Of a stretch of 64,000 nt of DNA, positions 38,437 through 46,815 are shown piece after piece. The translations under genes and the position numbers were made by a program. The stretch is from Demequina iriomotensis (lineage in GTDB: Bacteria; Actinomycetota; Actinomycetes; Actinomycetales; Demequinaceae): contig NZ_BBME01000014.1 in the NCBI RefSeq assembly GCF_000971395.1, positions 1-64,000 of the forward strand. The letters run 5' to 3'. Each line of letters opens with the position of its first letter. Position 1 is the stretch's first letter. The notes beneath the pieces are model-generated. The model made no database searches, was not told the DNA's origin, and saw nothing but the letters and a program-made list of their open reading frames with translations.

Positions 38437-38484
38437 CGCGGCGGCCGGGGTCGAGGGCCCACTCCCCCGACCCCGGCCGCCGCG
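38437..38484 (-). terminator. Terminator of the 5'-nucleotidase gene
   Basis: A 17-bp perfect stem (38437-38453 with 38468-38484, 14-nt loop) starts 9 nt past the stop codon. Confidence 0.8.
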
Positions 38485-38492
38485 TCAGCGCG

Positions 38493-40241
38493 TCACAGCC
38501 CGGCCACGCGGTCCTCGGGCGCCGTGAGGCCGGGGTTGGCCTCGAGGAACGCCACGAAGTTCGCGAGATCCTCGGGGCCGCCGAGCAGGTCGGTCCCCAA
38601 CGTGAAGGCGTCGAAGTCGTCGCCGCCGCCGGAGAGGAAGTTGTACATCGCGACGCGGTAGGTGCCCGCCGGGTCGATCGCCTCGCCGTCGAGCATCATC
38701 GAGCCCTCGACCACCTTGCCGCCCTGCGGCTGCGAGTCGTCCCACGCGTAGGTGAAGCCCTCCGAGACGCCCAGCGCGAGGTACGGGCGGCCACGGGTCG
38801 GGACGTACTGCTGCTCGAGGGCCGCCTCGATGTCCGCGCCCGTCATGTCGACCGTGACGATGAGGTTGCCGAACGGGTTGACGTCGTACGCCTCGGCGTA
38901 GGTCACCTCGCCGCTCGCCTCCTCGTACTTCGGCGCGACCAGCAGGCTGGCACGCACGCCGCCGACGTTGGTGAAGGCGATCTCCGCGCCGCCCTCGTCC
39001 GCGCCGTCGGTGCCCCACAGGATCGCGTCGGCCACCAGGTCCGCCATCGGCGTCTCGATGCCGCGGTTCCCGCTCGAGTCTCCCGTGATGTCCTCGGCGA
39101 CCGATCCGACCACGCGCGCCGCGAGCGGCCCCGACAGGGCGTCCCACTTCTCGGCGATCGCCGTGATCGCCGGATCGGCCGCCACGCCCGCCACGATGTG
39201 GTTGACCGCGGTGGTGCGCGCGCGGTCCACGTCGCCCGTGCGGCGGTTGAGGACCAGCGTCGTCTCGGTCACCACACGGCCGTACGATGCGGCGGAGGTC
39301 ACCAGGCGCGGATGGCCCGCCGGGTCGTCGATCGAGCAGACGTAGGGCTCGTGGGTGTGGCCGGTGACGAGCATGTCGATCGCGGGCGACATGCGCTCGG
39401 CGATGGTGCGGATCGGGTCGGAGACCTGGTCGCAGTCGCTGACGCCGCCGCCCGCGGGGATCCCGCCCTCGTGCAGGAGCACGACGATGGCCTCGACCCC
39501 CCGCCGCTTGAGCTTCTTGGCCTCGGCGTTCGCCGTCCGGACCTCGTCACGGAACTCGACGCTCGCCACGCCGGTGGGGCTCACCAGAGTCGGCGTGTCC
39601 TCGAGGGTCATGCCGATGAAGCCGATCCTCATGCCGTCCACCTTCTTGATGGTGGTGCCGGGCAGCAGCGTGCCGGAGCCGTCCTTCTTCACCACGTTCG
39701 CCGCGAGCCACGGGAAGGCGGCGCCGTCGTAGGGATCGTCCGCGAAGTAGCACCCGTCGACGGGGTGGCAGCCGCCGTGCTGCATGCGCAGCAGCTCGTC
39801 CGTGCCCTCGTCGAACTCGTGGTTGCCGACGCTCGAGACGTCGAGGCCCATCGCCTCGAGCGACTCCACGGACGGCTCGTCGTGGAACAGGCCCGACAGG
39901 AACGGCGACCCGCCGATGAGGTCGCCCGCCGCCACGGTGAGCGACCGACCCTTGGGGGCGTCCTCCCGCAGGTCGTTCAGCATCGTCGCGAGGTACTCGC
40001 CTCCACCCACCTCGTCGGTGTCGTAGAAGTCGTCGCCGTCGGGGGACTCGAGATGCCCGTGGTAGTCGTTGAAGGACAGGAGCTGGACGCTCTGGAGATG
40101 GCCCGAGCCCTTCCCGTGGCCGTGCTTGTCGTGGCCGCCCTTCGAGCCCCCGAGCGCCGCGCCGGGCGCGGCCAGGGTGAAGGCGGTCGCGGCGACCGCG
40201 ACCGCGGCGATGCCGGCGAGGCGGCGTGGAACTGTCATCAT
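38493..40241 (-). CDS. Secreted bifunctional metallophosphatase/5'-nucleotidase
   Basis: 582-aa UshA-like enzyme releasing phosphate from extracellular nucleotides. A signal peptide (about residues 1-35, ending near AALG) is followed by a His/Lys/Gly-rich stretch and then the calcineurin domain: LSFNDYHGHLES, AAGDLIGGSPF, SVGNHEFDEG, VTGHTHEPYV. The C-terminal nucleotide domain has AFTNVGGVRASLL, NPFGNLIVTVDMTG and YNFLSGGGDDF. ATG 40241 (an adjacent ATG follows) has AGGAG 7 nt upstream. No sortase or LPxTG motif is seen, so it is probably released. A phosphate-regulated promoter was not identified. Confidence 0.94.
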   Translation of the reverse strand: MMTVPRRLAGIAAVAVAATAFTLAAPGAALGGSKGGHDKHGHGKGSGHLQSVQLLSFNDYHGHLESPDGDDFYDTDEVGGGEYLATMLNDLREDAPKGRSLTVAAGDLIGGSPFLSGLFHDEPSVESLEAMGLDVSSVGNHEFDEGTDELLRMQHGGCHPVDGCYFADDPYDGAAFPWLAANVVKKDGSGTLLPGTTIKKVDGMRIGFIGMTLEDTPTLVSPTGVASVEFRDEVRTANAEAKKLKRRGVEAIVVLLHEGGIPAGGGVSDCDQVSDPIRTIAERMSPAIDMLVTGHTHEPYVCSIDDPAGHPRLVTSAASYGRVVTETTLVLNRRTGDVDRARTTAVNHIVAGVAADPAITAIAEKWDALSGPLAARVVGSVAEDITGDSSGNRGIETPMADLVADAILWGTDGADEGGAEIAFTNVGGVRASLLVAPKYEEASGEVTYAEAYDVNPFGNLIVTVDMTGADIEAALEQQYVPTRGRPYLALGVSEGFTYAWDDSQPQGGKVVEGSMMLDGEAIDPAGTYRVAMYNFLSGGGDDFDAFTLGTDLLGGPEDLANFVAFLEANPGLTAPEDRVAGL

Positions 40242-40396
40242 CGTTGATCTCCTGTTCGTAGGCCCTGGGATCGGCAGGTCTGCGAGCGGGCGATCAGCGA
40301 GAGAGCGCCGCACCTACGGGAAAACGTACTATCCCGACGTTTCCGACGAAAGGGTGCAGGCGGATCCACGCCGACGCGCGGCGGTGGCGGGCAGAC

Positions 40397-40432
40397 GAAC
40401 GGCCGCCGACCCCGACGGGGTGGCGGCCGTTC
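40397..40432 (-). terminator. Terminator of ssrA
   Basis: An 11-bp stem (40397-40407 with 40422-40432) with a further inner CCCC/GGGG pairing, 18 nt past the mature tmRNA 3' end. Confidence 0.75.
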
Positions 40433-40449
40433 TGAACGACAGGGATGAG

Positions 40450-40814
40450 TGGAGATGCCGGGAATCGAACCCGGGTCCGCATGTCCAAACCGAAGTCTTC
40501 TCCGGGCGCAGCCTGAAGAAGGTTTTCTCAGCCCCTCACCCACCATCAGGCAGGTGGTGAGCGGGCTCAGTCATCTAGAAGTCCCGCAGTCCCCGATGAC
40601 GAAGGACTGAAGCGAGTTCCCTGGTCGACGCCAGGATCCGGGTCGGGAACACCCCCGGGCTGACGGACTTCATGGCGCTCGCTTAGGCAGCGAGGGCGAA
40701 GTCGGTGCGCTTGGAATCGGCACCTATAGGTTGCAGAGGTCGTTTACGAGATAACTCTGCGTTCTCGGCCCGCTTCCCTCCGGAAGTAAACACACGTCGA
40801 AACCGATCATCCCC
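40450..40814 (-). ncRNA. ssrA: Transfer-messenger RNA
   Basis: 365-nt tmRNA that rescues stalled ribosomes with SmpB. The 5' end GGGGATG (40814-40808) pairs with CATCTCC at the 3' end (one G-U), and the T arm is CCGGG TTCGATT CCCGG. The tag frame on the minus strand reads ADSKRTDFALAA followed by TAA at 40683-40685. CCA is not encoded. A promoter with -35 TTGGGC, 17-bp spacer and -10 TAGACT is seen about 20-50 nt upstream. Confidence 0.96.
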
Positions 40815-40867
40815 TGTGCAGTTGTGGTTCCAGTCTACCGGCAGGTCCGACAACGCCCAAGCAGCCG

Positions 40868-41434
40868 TCACGCGGACGATGCGCCGCCGGGCACGGGCAG
40901 GCCCAGGGCGATCCGCCACACCCAGTCGGCGACGGCCGCCGCCGGAGGGCGCTGCTCCATCGCGAGCCACTCGCCCATGACGCCGAGCACCATGCCGGTC
41001 ATGCCGGCGGCGACGACGTCGACCGGCAGGTCCGCCCTCACGAGCTCGTCGACCTGCGGCGCGAGACCTCGGATCGCGTCGCCCATGCGCAAGCGCAGGC
41101 GCGCGAGCACCGCGCCGTACCCCGGCTCGGTGAACACCCGCGTGTACAGGTCCGCATGCTCCTCGACGTGCGCGAGGAAGCGCACGAGCGCCGGCGGCGG
41201 ACCCGCGTCGAAGACGAGCGGGTCGAGATCCGCGCCCGCCTCCTGCGCCTTGAGGTCGAGCGCGTCGGCGAGCAGCGTCTCCTTGTCGGAGTAGTGCTGA
41301 TAGAAGGTCGACCGGTTGATGCCCGCGCGCGCCGCGATGTCGCTCACCGAGACGTCGTCAACGCCGCGCTCGCGCGCGAGCGCGAAGAGGGCCTCCTGGA
41401 GGCGGCGGCGGGTCCTGACGATGCGTGCGTCCAC
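40868..41434 (-). CDS. TetR family repressor of the MMPL transporter
   Basis: 188-aa regulator. HTH at about residues 26-48 (VSDIAARAGINRSTFYQHYSDKETLL), followed by a TetR_C-like domain with EEHADLYTRVF. GTG 41434 lies 6 nt after CACAAT (leaderless). It is divergent from the MMPL gene, and the shared intergenic region carries a CAAGTG-N8-CACTTG palindrome, so it most likely represses the transporter and perhaps itself. The inducer is unknown. Confidence 0.92.
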   Translation of the reverse strand: MDARIVRTRRRLQEALFALARERGVDDVSVSDIAARAGINRSTFYQHYSDKETLLADALDLKAQEAGADLDPLVFDAGPPPALVRFLAHVEEHADLYTRVFTEPGYGAVLARLRLRMGDAIRGLAPQVDELVRADLPVDVVAAGMTGMVLGVMGEWLAMEQRPPAAAVADWVWRIALGLPVPGGASSA

Positions 41435-41466
41435 GGCGCGATTGTGGCACCGCTCGCGCCATTCAC

Positions 41467-41515
41467 CAAGTGATAACCAACACTTGTCGTGAAACTCGCA
41501 GGAGTGTCCTAGACT
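41467..41515 (+). promoter_or_regulatory. TetR operator and MMPL promoter
   Basis: CAAGTG (41467-41472), 8-nt spacer, CACTTG (41481-41486) is a perfect inverted repeat. TTGTCG overlaps its right arm as a possible -35, and TAGACT at 41510-41515 is a good -10 with a 20-bp spacer. The operator lies between the divergent starts. Confidence 0.65.
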
Positions 41516-41620
41516 CGTCCCAGATGCGCCGACAGGCCCGGGTCACGCCCGCGCGGCCGCGCGGCGCATCCCGGCATCGTCGCCAGTCCCCCAGGACCTC
41601 CCACGAGAAAGGCTCTCCCT

Positions 41621-44227
41621 GTGGCCCACCTCCTGTACCGCATCGGCCGCGCGTCGGCCATGCGGCCGATCGTCGCGATCGTCGCGTGGATCCTTGCGCT
41701 CGCCGTCGCGGGCGGAGGGTTCGTCGCGTTCGGCGGCACCCTCACCGACAGCTTCTCCATCCCGGGCCTCGAGACCGAGAAGGTCACCGACCAGCTCACC
41801 GAGGAGATCCCGGAGCTCGCCGGCGGCTCGTCCCGCGCGGTGTTCCAGACCGAGAGCGGCGAGCCCTTCACGGACGAGCAGCAGCAGCAGGTGAGCGACG
41901 CGCTCGCCGCCGCGGAGTCCGTCGACGCCGTCACCGGCGTGATCGACCCGTTCGCCACGCAGGCGCAGCTCGAGGAGCAGACCGCTCAGCTCGAGGCCGC
42001 CCCGCAGCAGATCGAGGACGGCCGCGCGCAGCTCGACGCGGGTCAGGCCGCGCTCGACGACGGCCAGGCGCAGCTCGACGCGGGCCAGGAGCAGCTCGAC
42101 GCCGCACGCGCCGAGCTCGAGTCGGGCCAGGAGCAGCTCGACGCCGCGATCCAGCAGGCGCAGGACGCCGGCACCTACGAGCTCGCCGCGGCGCAGTTCG
42201 AGGCGCAGCAGCAGCAGATCGACGCCGGCCTCGCGCAGATCGACGAGCAGCAGGCTCAGATCGACGAGCAGCAGGCTCAGATCGACGAGCAGCAGACGCA
42301 GATCACCGACGGGCTCGCGGAGCTCGAGGCGCAGGAGTCGCAGCTCGCGCTCGGCACGGACCTGGCCTCGGCCGCCGCGGGGATCACCACCGTGTCGGAG
42401 GACGGCACGACCGCGCTCGGCATCATCCAGTTCGACACGAACGTGTACGAGGTGGTCCAGGAGGACAAGGACGCGATCATCGCCGACGTCCGCGCGGCGA
42501 CGCCGGACGGCATCACCGTGAACTTCTCCGCGGACATCGCCACCAGCGTCGAGGGCGTCATGGGCGCCGGCGAGGTCGTGGGCGTCCTGCTGGCGTTCGT
42601 GGTGCTCATGGTGATGATGCGCGCCATCTGGCCCGCGCTCATGCCCATCATCACGTCGGTGCTGGGCGTGGGCGTCGGCGTCGCGACCGCGCTCGCGTTC
42701 TCCGGCGTCGTGGAGATGTCCTCGGTCACGCCGGTGCTCGGCGTCATGCTCGCGCTCGCCGTGGGTATCGACTATTCCCTCTTCATCATCAACCGCCACC
42801 GCGAGCAGTACCGGCGCGGCATGGACCTCCACGAGTCCATCGGCCTCGCGAACGGCACGTCGGGCAACGCGGTGGTGTTCGCGGGCTCGACCGTCATCGT
42901 CGCGCTGCTCGCGCTCAACATCACGGGCATCCCGTTCCTGGGCATCATGGGCACCGTCGGCGCCTTCTGCGTCGGCATCGCGGTGCTCGTGGCCGTGACC
43001 CTCACGCCGGCGGTGCTCGGGCTCATCGGCGAGCGCGTGCTCGGCAGGAAGGCCCGTGCGACGCGCGGCGCCGCGGAGCACGCCGAGGCGCCCGTCCAGC
43101 CGATGCGCACCGGCGCGGCGCTCCTGCGCTTCGCCGCCGCGGTGGTCGGACTGCTCATCGTCGCCATCCCGGCGATGTCCATGCGGCTGGGCCTGCCCGA
43201 CGGCACGCAGGAGCCCGAGGACTCGACCCAGTACATCGCGTACAAGACCGTCGACGCGAAGTTCGGCGAGGGTCTGAACGGCACGCTGCTGGTGACCGCC
43301 GACCTGCCCGAGGCCGTGTCGGATGACGACCTCCTCGCCGCCCAGGTCGCGGTGGTCGACACGCTCATGGAGAACGACGACATCAGCGCGGTCGCGCCCG
43401 CGGGGGCGTCGGCCGACAACGGCTTCCTCGCGTTCCAGGTCATCCCCGTCGAAGGCCCCGGAAGCGAGTCCACCGTCCAGCTGGTCTCCGACCTGCGCGA
43501 GCTTTCCCCGCTCGAGGACGGCACCGTCATCGGCGTCGCGGGCGAGGCGTCCGGCAACATCGACGTCTCCGAGAAGCTCGACGAGGCCCTCCCGGTCTAC
43601 CTCGCCATCGTCGTCGGCCTGTCGATCATCATCCTCGTGGTGGTGTTCCGCTCGCTCATCGTCCCGCTCATCGCGACGCTCGGCTTCGTGCTCTCGCTGT
43701 TCGCGGCGTTCGGCATGGTGACGGCGGTGTTCCAGTGGGGCTGGGGCGGCGCCATCTTCGGCGTGCACGACCCGGGCCCGATCCTGAGCTTCCTGCCGAT
43801 CCTGCTCACGGGCATCCTGTTCGGCCTCGCGATGGACTACCAGCTGTTCCTCACCACGGGCATGCGCGAGGCGTACGTCCACGGCACCGACGCGCGCCGC
43901 TCGGTGGTCGCGGGCCTGCGCCACGGGCGCGCGGTGGTCACCGCCGCCGCGATCATCATGATCTCGGTGTTCGGCGGCTTCGTGTTCTCGCACATCGCGA
44001 TGATCCGGCCCATGGGCTTCGGCCTCGCGATGGGCGTGCTGTTCGACGCGTTCGTGGTCCGCATGGTCATCGTGCCGTCGCTCATGCACCTCGTGGGCGA
44101 GAAGGCGTGGTGGCTCCCGGGCTGGCTCGACAAGCTCCTGCCCAACGTCGACGTGGAGGGGTCCGCGCTCGAGCGCGAGCACCCCGTGCCCCACGCCGAG
44201 GAGGAGGAGCAGGCCGCTCAGGCCTGA
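41621..44227 (+). CDS. MMPL family transporter with a periplasmic coiled coil (YdfJ-like)
   Basis: 868-aa RND-superfamily exporter with 11-12 helices in two halves. The N-terminal extracytoplasmic domain contains an unusual run rich in QLDAGQ and QIDEQQA heptads (about residues 125-235), predicted to be a long coiled coil. Functional stretches: LALAVGIDYSLFIINRHRE and ILFGLAMDYQLFLTTGMRE carry the paired Asp-Tyr residues of the proton relay. GTG 41621 has GAGAAAGG upstream. The TetR pairing suggests export of a toxic lipid-like or antimicrobial compound; mycolate export is unlikely outside Corynebacteriales. Confidence 0.9.
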   Translation: MAHLLYRIGRASAMRPIVAIVAWILALAVAGGGFVAFGGTLTDSFSIPGLETEKVTDQLTEEIPELAGGSSRAVFQTESGEPFTDEQQQQVSDALAAAESVDAVTGVIDPFATQAQLEEQTAQLEAAPQQIEDGRAQLDAGQAALDDGQAQLDAGQEQLDAARAELESGQEQLDAAIQQAQDAGTYELAAAQFEAQQQQIDAGLAQIDEQQAQIDEQQAQIDEQQTQITDGLAELEAQESQLALGTDLASAAAGITTVSEDGTTALGIIQFDTNVYEVVQEDKDAIIADVRAATPDGITVNFSADIATSVEGVMGAGEVVGVLLAFVVLMVMMRAIWPALMPIITSVLGVGVGVATALAFSGVVEMSSVTPVLGVMLALAVGIDYSLFIINRHREQYRRGMDLHESIGLANGTSGNAVVFAGSTVIVALLALNITGIPFLGIMGTVGAFCVGIAVLVAVTLTPAVLGLIGERVLGRKARATRGAAEHAEAPVQPMRTGAALLRFAAAVVGLLIVAIPAMSMRLGLPDGTQEPEDSTQYIAYKTVDAKFGEGLNGTLLVTADLPEAVSDDDLLAAQVAVVDTLMENDDISAVAPAGASADNGFLAFQVIPVEGPGSESTVQLVSDLRELSPLEDGTVIGVAGEASGNIDVSEKLDEALPVYLAIVVGLSIIILVVVFRSLIVPLIATLGFVLSLFAAFGMVTAVFQWGWGGAIFGVHDPGPILSFLPILLTGILFGLAMDYQLFLTTGMREAYVHGTDARRSVVAGLRHGRAVVTAAAIIMISVFGGFVFSHIAMIRPMGFGLAMGVLFDAFVVRMVIVPSLMHLVGEKAWWLPGWLDKLLPNVDVEGSALEREHPVPHAEEEEQAAQA
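42236..42298 (+). repeat. Three 21-bp tandem repeats in the MMPL coiled coil
   Basis: Units at 42236-42256, 42257-42277 and 42278-42298 encode the heptad QIDEQQ(A/T) three times; the first two are identical in DNA and the third differs in two bases near its end. Such a run can change copy number by slippage. Confidence 0.85.
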
Positions 44228-44245
44228 TCCGCTCCCGCTGACGCC

Positions 44246-44277
44246 GCGGCCCGCATCCCGTCAGGGATGCGGGCCGC
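44246..44277 (+). terminator. Terminator of the MMPL gene
   Basis: A 14-bp perfect stem (44246-44259 with 44264-44277) with loop GTCA, 18 nt past the stop codon. The rest of the 164-nt gap holds a GGACGATGC motif (44378-44386) and no gene. Confidence 0.85.
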
Positions 44278-44391
44278 GTGCCGTTCGCGTCCTGCCCGTC
44301 CCTCTTCGCCCTCCCGCGAGGTCCTGAGCGCCCGATGCGGCCACGAACGGGCGCCGAGCACCTCCCAGCGCGCCGGGGGACGATGCGCGGC

Positions 44392-46200
44392 TCACCAGCC
44401 TCCGCCGCCCCCTCCGCCGCCGCCACCACCCGAGAACCCTCCGCCGCCGGAGAAGCCCGAGCCCCCCGACGAACCGGGCGTGGGGGCGCTGATCGCCGCA
44501 TCGGCGAGAGCGGTGAACTGGTTCATGCGCGCACCGAACCCGGCCGCATGCATCCAGAAGTAGCCGTACGCGTAGCCGTGGAACCAGGTCGGCTCGGCCA
44601 GCTGCGCGCCCTGCGCCGCGAGCGCCTCGAACTTCCTGGTCCACTGCTCCGCGACCCCGAAGGCGATGGCGAACGGCAGGTAGCGGCTGAAGAGGTCGTG
44701 TCCCTCCTCGAACCGCAGCTGATCCGCCTCGGCCTTGCCGAGGTAGAGCTCGAAGCCCCGCGCCTGCGCGAGGATCCTGCTACCCTCCGGCGTCCGCGCC
44801 GGCGCCGCCTTCGTGGTCGCCAGCACCACGATGCCGAGCGCCACGAGCGCGAGGGGCACGAGCGCGATCGTGGTGAGGTTCGCCGCCGCGATGGTCGCGA
44901 GCACGCCGGCGACCAGCAGCGCGATCCCGGCGCCCGCCCACGTGCCGCGCGCATGCGTGGGGTTGGAGCGGAACCAGCCGTGAGTCGTGACGTTCCGGTA
45001 GAGCTGGGCCTGCACCTGAGCCATGTCGGCGTGGAAGGTGGTCTTCAGCTCGGTGAGGGTGACGCGGTCGCGACCGTCGAAGATCGCGTCGAACAGCATC
45101 TGCTCGTAGGGGTACAGCGCATCGTCCGCCTCGCGCTGCCTCACAAGCGCGTAGTCGTCGCCCTCGAGAGCCTCGATCACGAGGTAGCCGCGCACCGCCA
45201 GGTCGACCATGGTCGCGGTCACGTCCCGGACGTCCGCCCGCTCGTCGATCAAGGTGCCCAGCTGGCCGGGCCGCAGGCCGTCCGGCGGCGCGAACGCGAC
45301 CGCGACCTGCGCCCGCGTGTCGCGCCGGCGCACCGCCGCCGCCTCTCCCCCGACGGGACCCACCCCCGGGGCGAAGTCCGCGTACTCGAGATCGGCGCCC
45401 GTGGAACGGATGCGCCGCACCACGAGGACGAGCCCGGCGACGAGGACCACCAGGAAGCCGCCCACCGTCCACGGGGTGATACGGAACGCGTGCGCGAGAT
45501 CGCTGCTCTCCCGCAGGACCGGCTCCGTCGCATAGGTCCCGGCCGGGGAGGCCACGACCACCGACATGGGCTCGCCGGCCCCGAGCGACGCCTGCGAGAA
45601 CTCCGCGCCGGGACCCGCGAACGCCGAGAAGTCGCAGCGGGCGGTCCCCCTGGCGGGGCCCGCGAAGCACGTCGCGTCGGTGACGTCGGCCTTCCCCAGG
45701 ACGGTCACGGTGATGTCGCTGATGGGCGTCTCCCACGAGTCGCCGATGACGTTCCAGTAGAACTCGTCGCCCGCCTCGGTCGCGTTCATGACGTCGTGGA
45801 TCGTGTAGGTGAGCACATAGGTCTGGACGCCCGAGACGTCGCCCACGTTCTCGTCGCCCACGCGCACCACCAGCCAGTCGTCGCCCTCCTCGAGGTACAC
45901 CTTCGCGGGGGCGCCGGACGGCGAGGCGGCGTCGACGTCGGTGATGTCGTAGACGCGGTCGAGGTCCGGGTCGTCCGTCGCCTGACGGATGGGGAGCGTC
46001 CAGTAGGGCCCGTGGCCCGGTTCGTCACCGAAGTCGAAGTCGATCTGGACGTACACGTCCGCAGAGCCGTCGGGCTGGAGCGAGTAGGACGCCTCCCACC
46101 GCTCGACGCTGCGCCCACCATCGGGCGCCGCGGCGTGCGCGGCGGCGGGGACGAACGCCGCTACCAGGGCGAACAGGAACGGCAGGACGATGCGGACCAT
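44392..46200 (-). CDS. DUF2207 membrane protein with a glycine-rich tail
   Basis: 602-aa protein. A signal peptide (VLPFLFALVAAFVPAAAHA) precedes an extracytoplasmic beta-rich domain of about 220 aa (the DUF2207 region, with WEASYSLQPDGSADVYVQI), a helix (TVGGFLVVLVAGLVLVV), a cytosolic segment, two more helices near residue 435, and a C-terminal tail of Gly with scattered Ser and Phe ending in Trp. This matches the DUF2207/YciQ-like family, whose role is unknown. The ATG at 46200 is used. Confidence 0.85.
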   Translation of the reverse strand: MVRIVLPFLFALVAAFVPAAAHAAAPDGGRSVERWEASYSLQPDGSADVYVQIDFDFGDEPGHGPYWTLPIRQATDDPDLDRVYDITDVDAASPSGAPAKVYLEEGDDWLVVRVGDENVGDVSGVQTYVLTYTIHDVMNATEAGDEFYWNVIGDSWETPISDITVTVLGKADVTDATCFAGPARGTARCDFSAFAGPGAEFSQASLGAGEPMSVVVASPAGTYATEPVLRESSDLAHAFRITPWTVGGFLVVLVAGLVLVVRRIRSTGADLEYADFAPGVGPVGGEAAAVRRRDTRAQVAVAFAPPDGLRPGQLGTLIDERADVRDVTATMVDLAVRGYLVIEALEGDDYALVRQREADDALYPYEQMLFDAIFDGRDRVTLTELKTTFHADMAQVQAQLYRNVTTHGWFRSNPTHARGTWAGAGIALLVAGVLATIAAANLTTIALVPLALVALGIVVLATTKAAPARTPEGSRILAQARGFELYLGKAEADQLRFEEGHDLFSRYLPFAIAFGVAEQWTRKFEALAAQGAQLAEPTWFHGYAYGYFWMHAAGFGARMNQFTALADAAISAPTPGSSGGSGFSGGGGFSGGGGGGGGGGGW

Positions 46201-46260
46201 GCGCCCATCATGCCGAAACCTCGACGCGACGGCGGACGCGACCCGCGCATCGTCCCCGCG

Positions 46261-46734
46261 TCAGCGGTTGACGCGGCGCTGCGTGCCGAAGGCGCGCTCG
46301 GCCTCGCGCTTGTCCTGCTTCTCGCGCAGCGACTGGCGCTTGTCGTGCATCTTCTTGCCTCGCGCGACGCCGATCTCGAGCTTGGCCCGGCCGTCGAGGA
46401 AGTACAGGCGCAGGGGCACGATGGTGTAACCCTTCTCGCGCGTGCGCTGCTGCAGGTCCTCGATCTCGTGACCGTGGAGCAGCAGCTTGCGCTTGCGCTT
46501 CGGGGCGTGGTTGGTCCACGTGCCCTGCGAGTACTCGGGGATGTGGAGGTTCTCGACCCATGCCTCGCCGCCGTCGACGTAGACGTAGCCGTCGCCGATC
46601 ACGGCGCGGCCCTGGCGGAGGGACTTCACCTCGGTGCCGGTGAGGACGATGCCGGCCTCGAGCACGTCGTCGATGAAGAAGTCATGGCGCGCGGCGCGGT
46701 TGGTCGCGATCACCTTGAGGCCGCTCTCGGCCAT
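46261..46734 (-). CDS. smpB: SsrA-binding protein SmpB
   Basis: 157-aa partner of tmRNA in trans-translation. OB-fold core with ATNRAARHDFFIDDVLEAGIVLTGTEVKSLR and YTIVPLRLYF; the basic C-terminal helix KKMHDKRQSLREKQDKREAER enters the decoding site. ATG 46734 with GAGGTGGAGC upstream. The gene follows the M23 peptidase gene and is 5.4 kb from ssrA. Confidence 0.97.
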   Translation of the reverse strand: MAESGLKVIATNRAARHDFFIDDVLEAGIVLTGTEVKSLRQGRAVIGDGYVYVDGGEAWVENLHIPEYSQGTWTNHAPKRKRKLLLHGHEIEDLQQRTREKGYTIVPLRLYFLDGRAKLEIGVARGKKMHDKRQSLREKQDKREAERAFGTQRRVNR

Positions 46735-46815
46735 GCTCCACCTCCTCGCGCGGGTCCCGGCGCGCCTGCCGGTCGACGGGCGCGACGCACCAGTCTACCG
46801 GCCTGCACGGCGCGC

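Noticed and set aside
42236-42298. Possible CRISPR-like direct repeats
   Set aside because: The units are contiguous without spacers, in frame, and encode heptads.
41543-44194. 883-codon open frame on the minus strand
   Set aside because: It is antisense to the MMPL transporter and His/Arg/Asp-rich without any motif.
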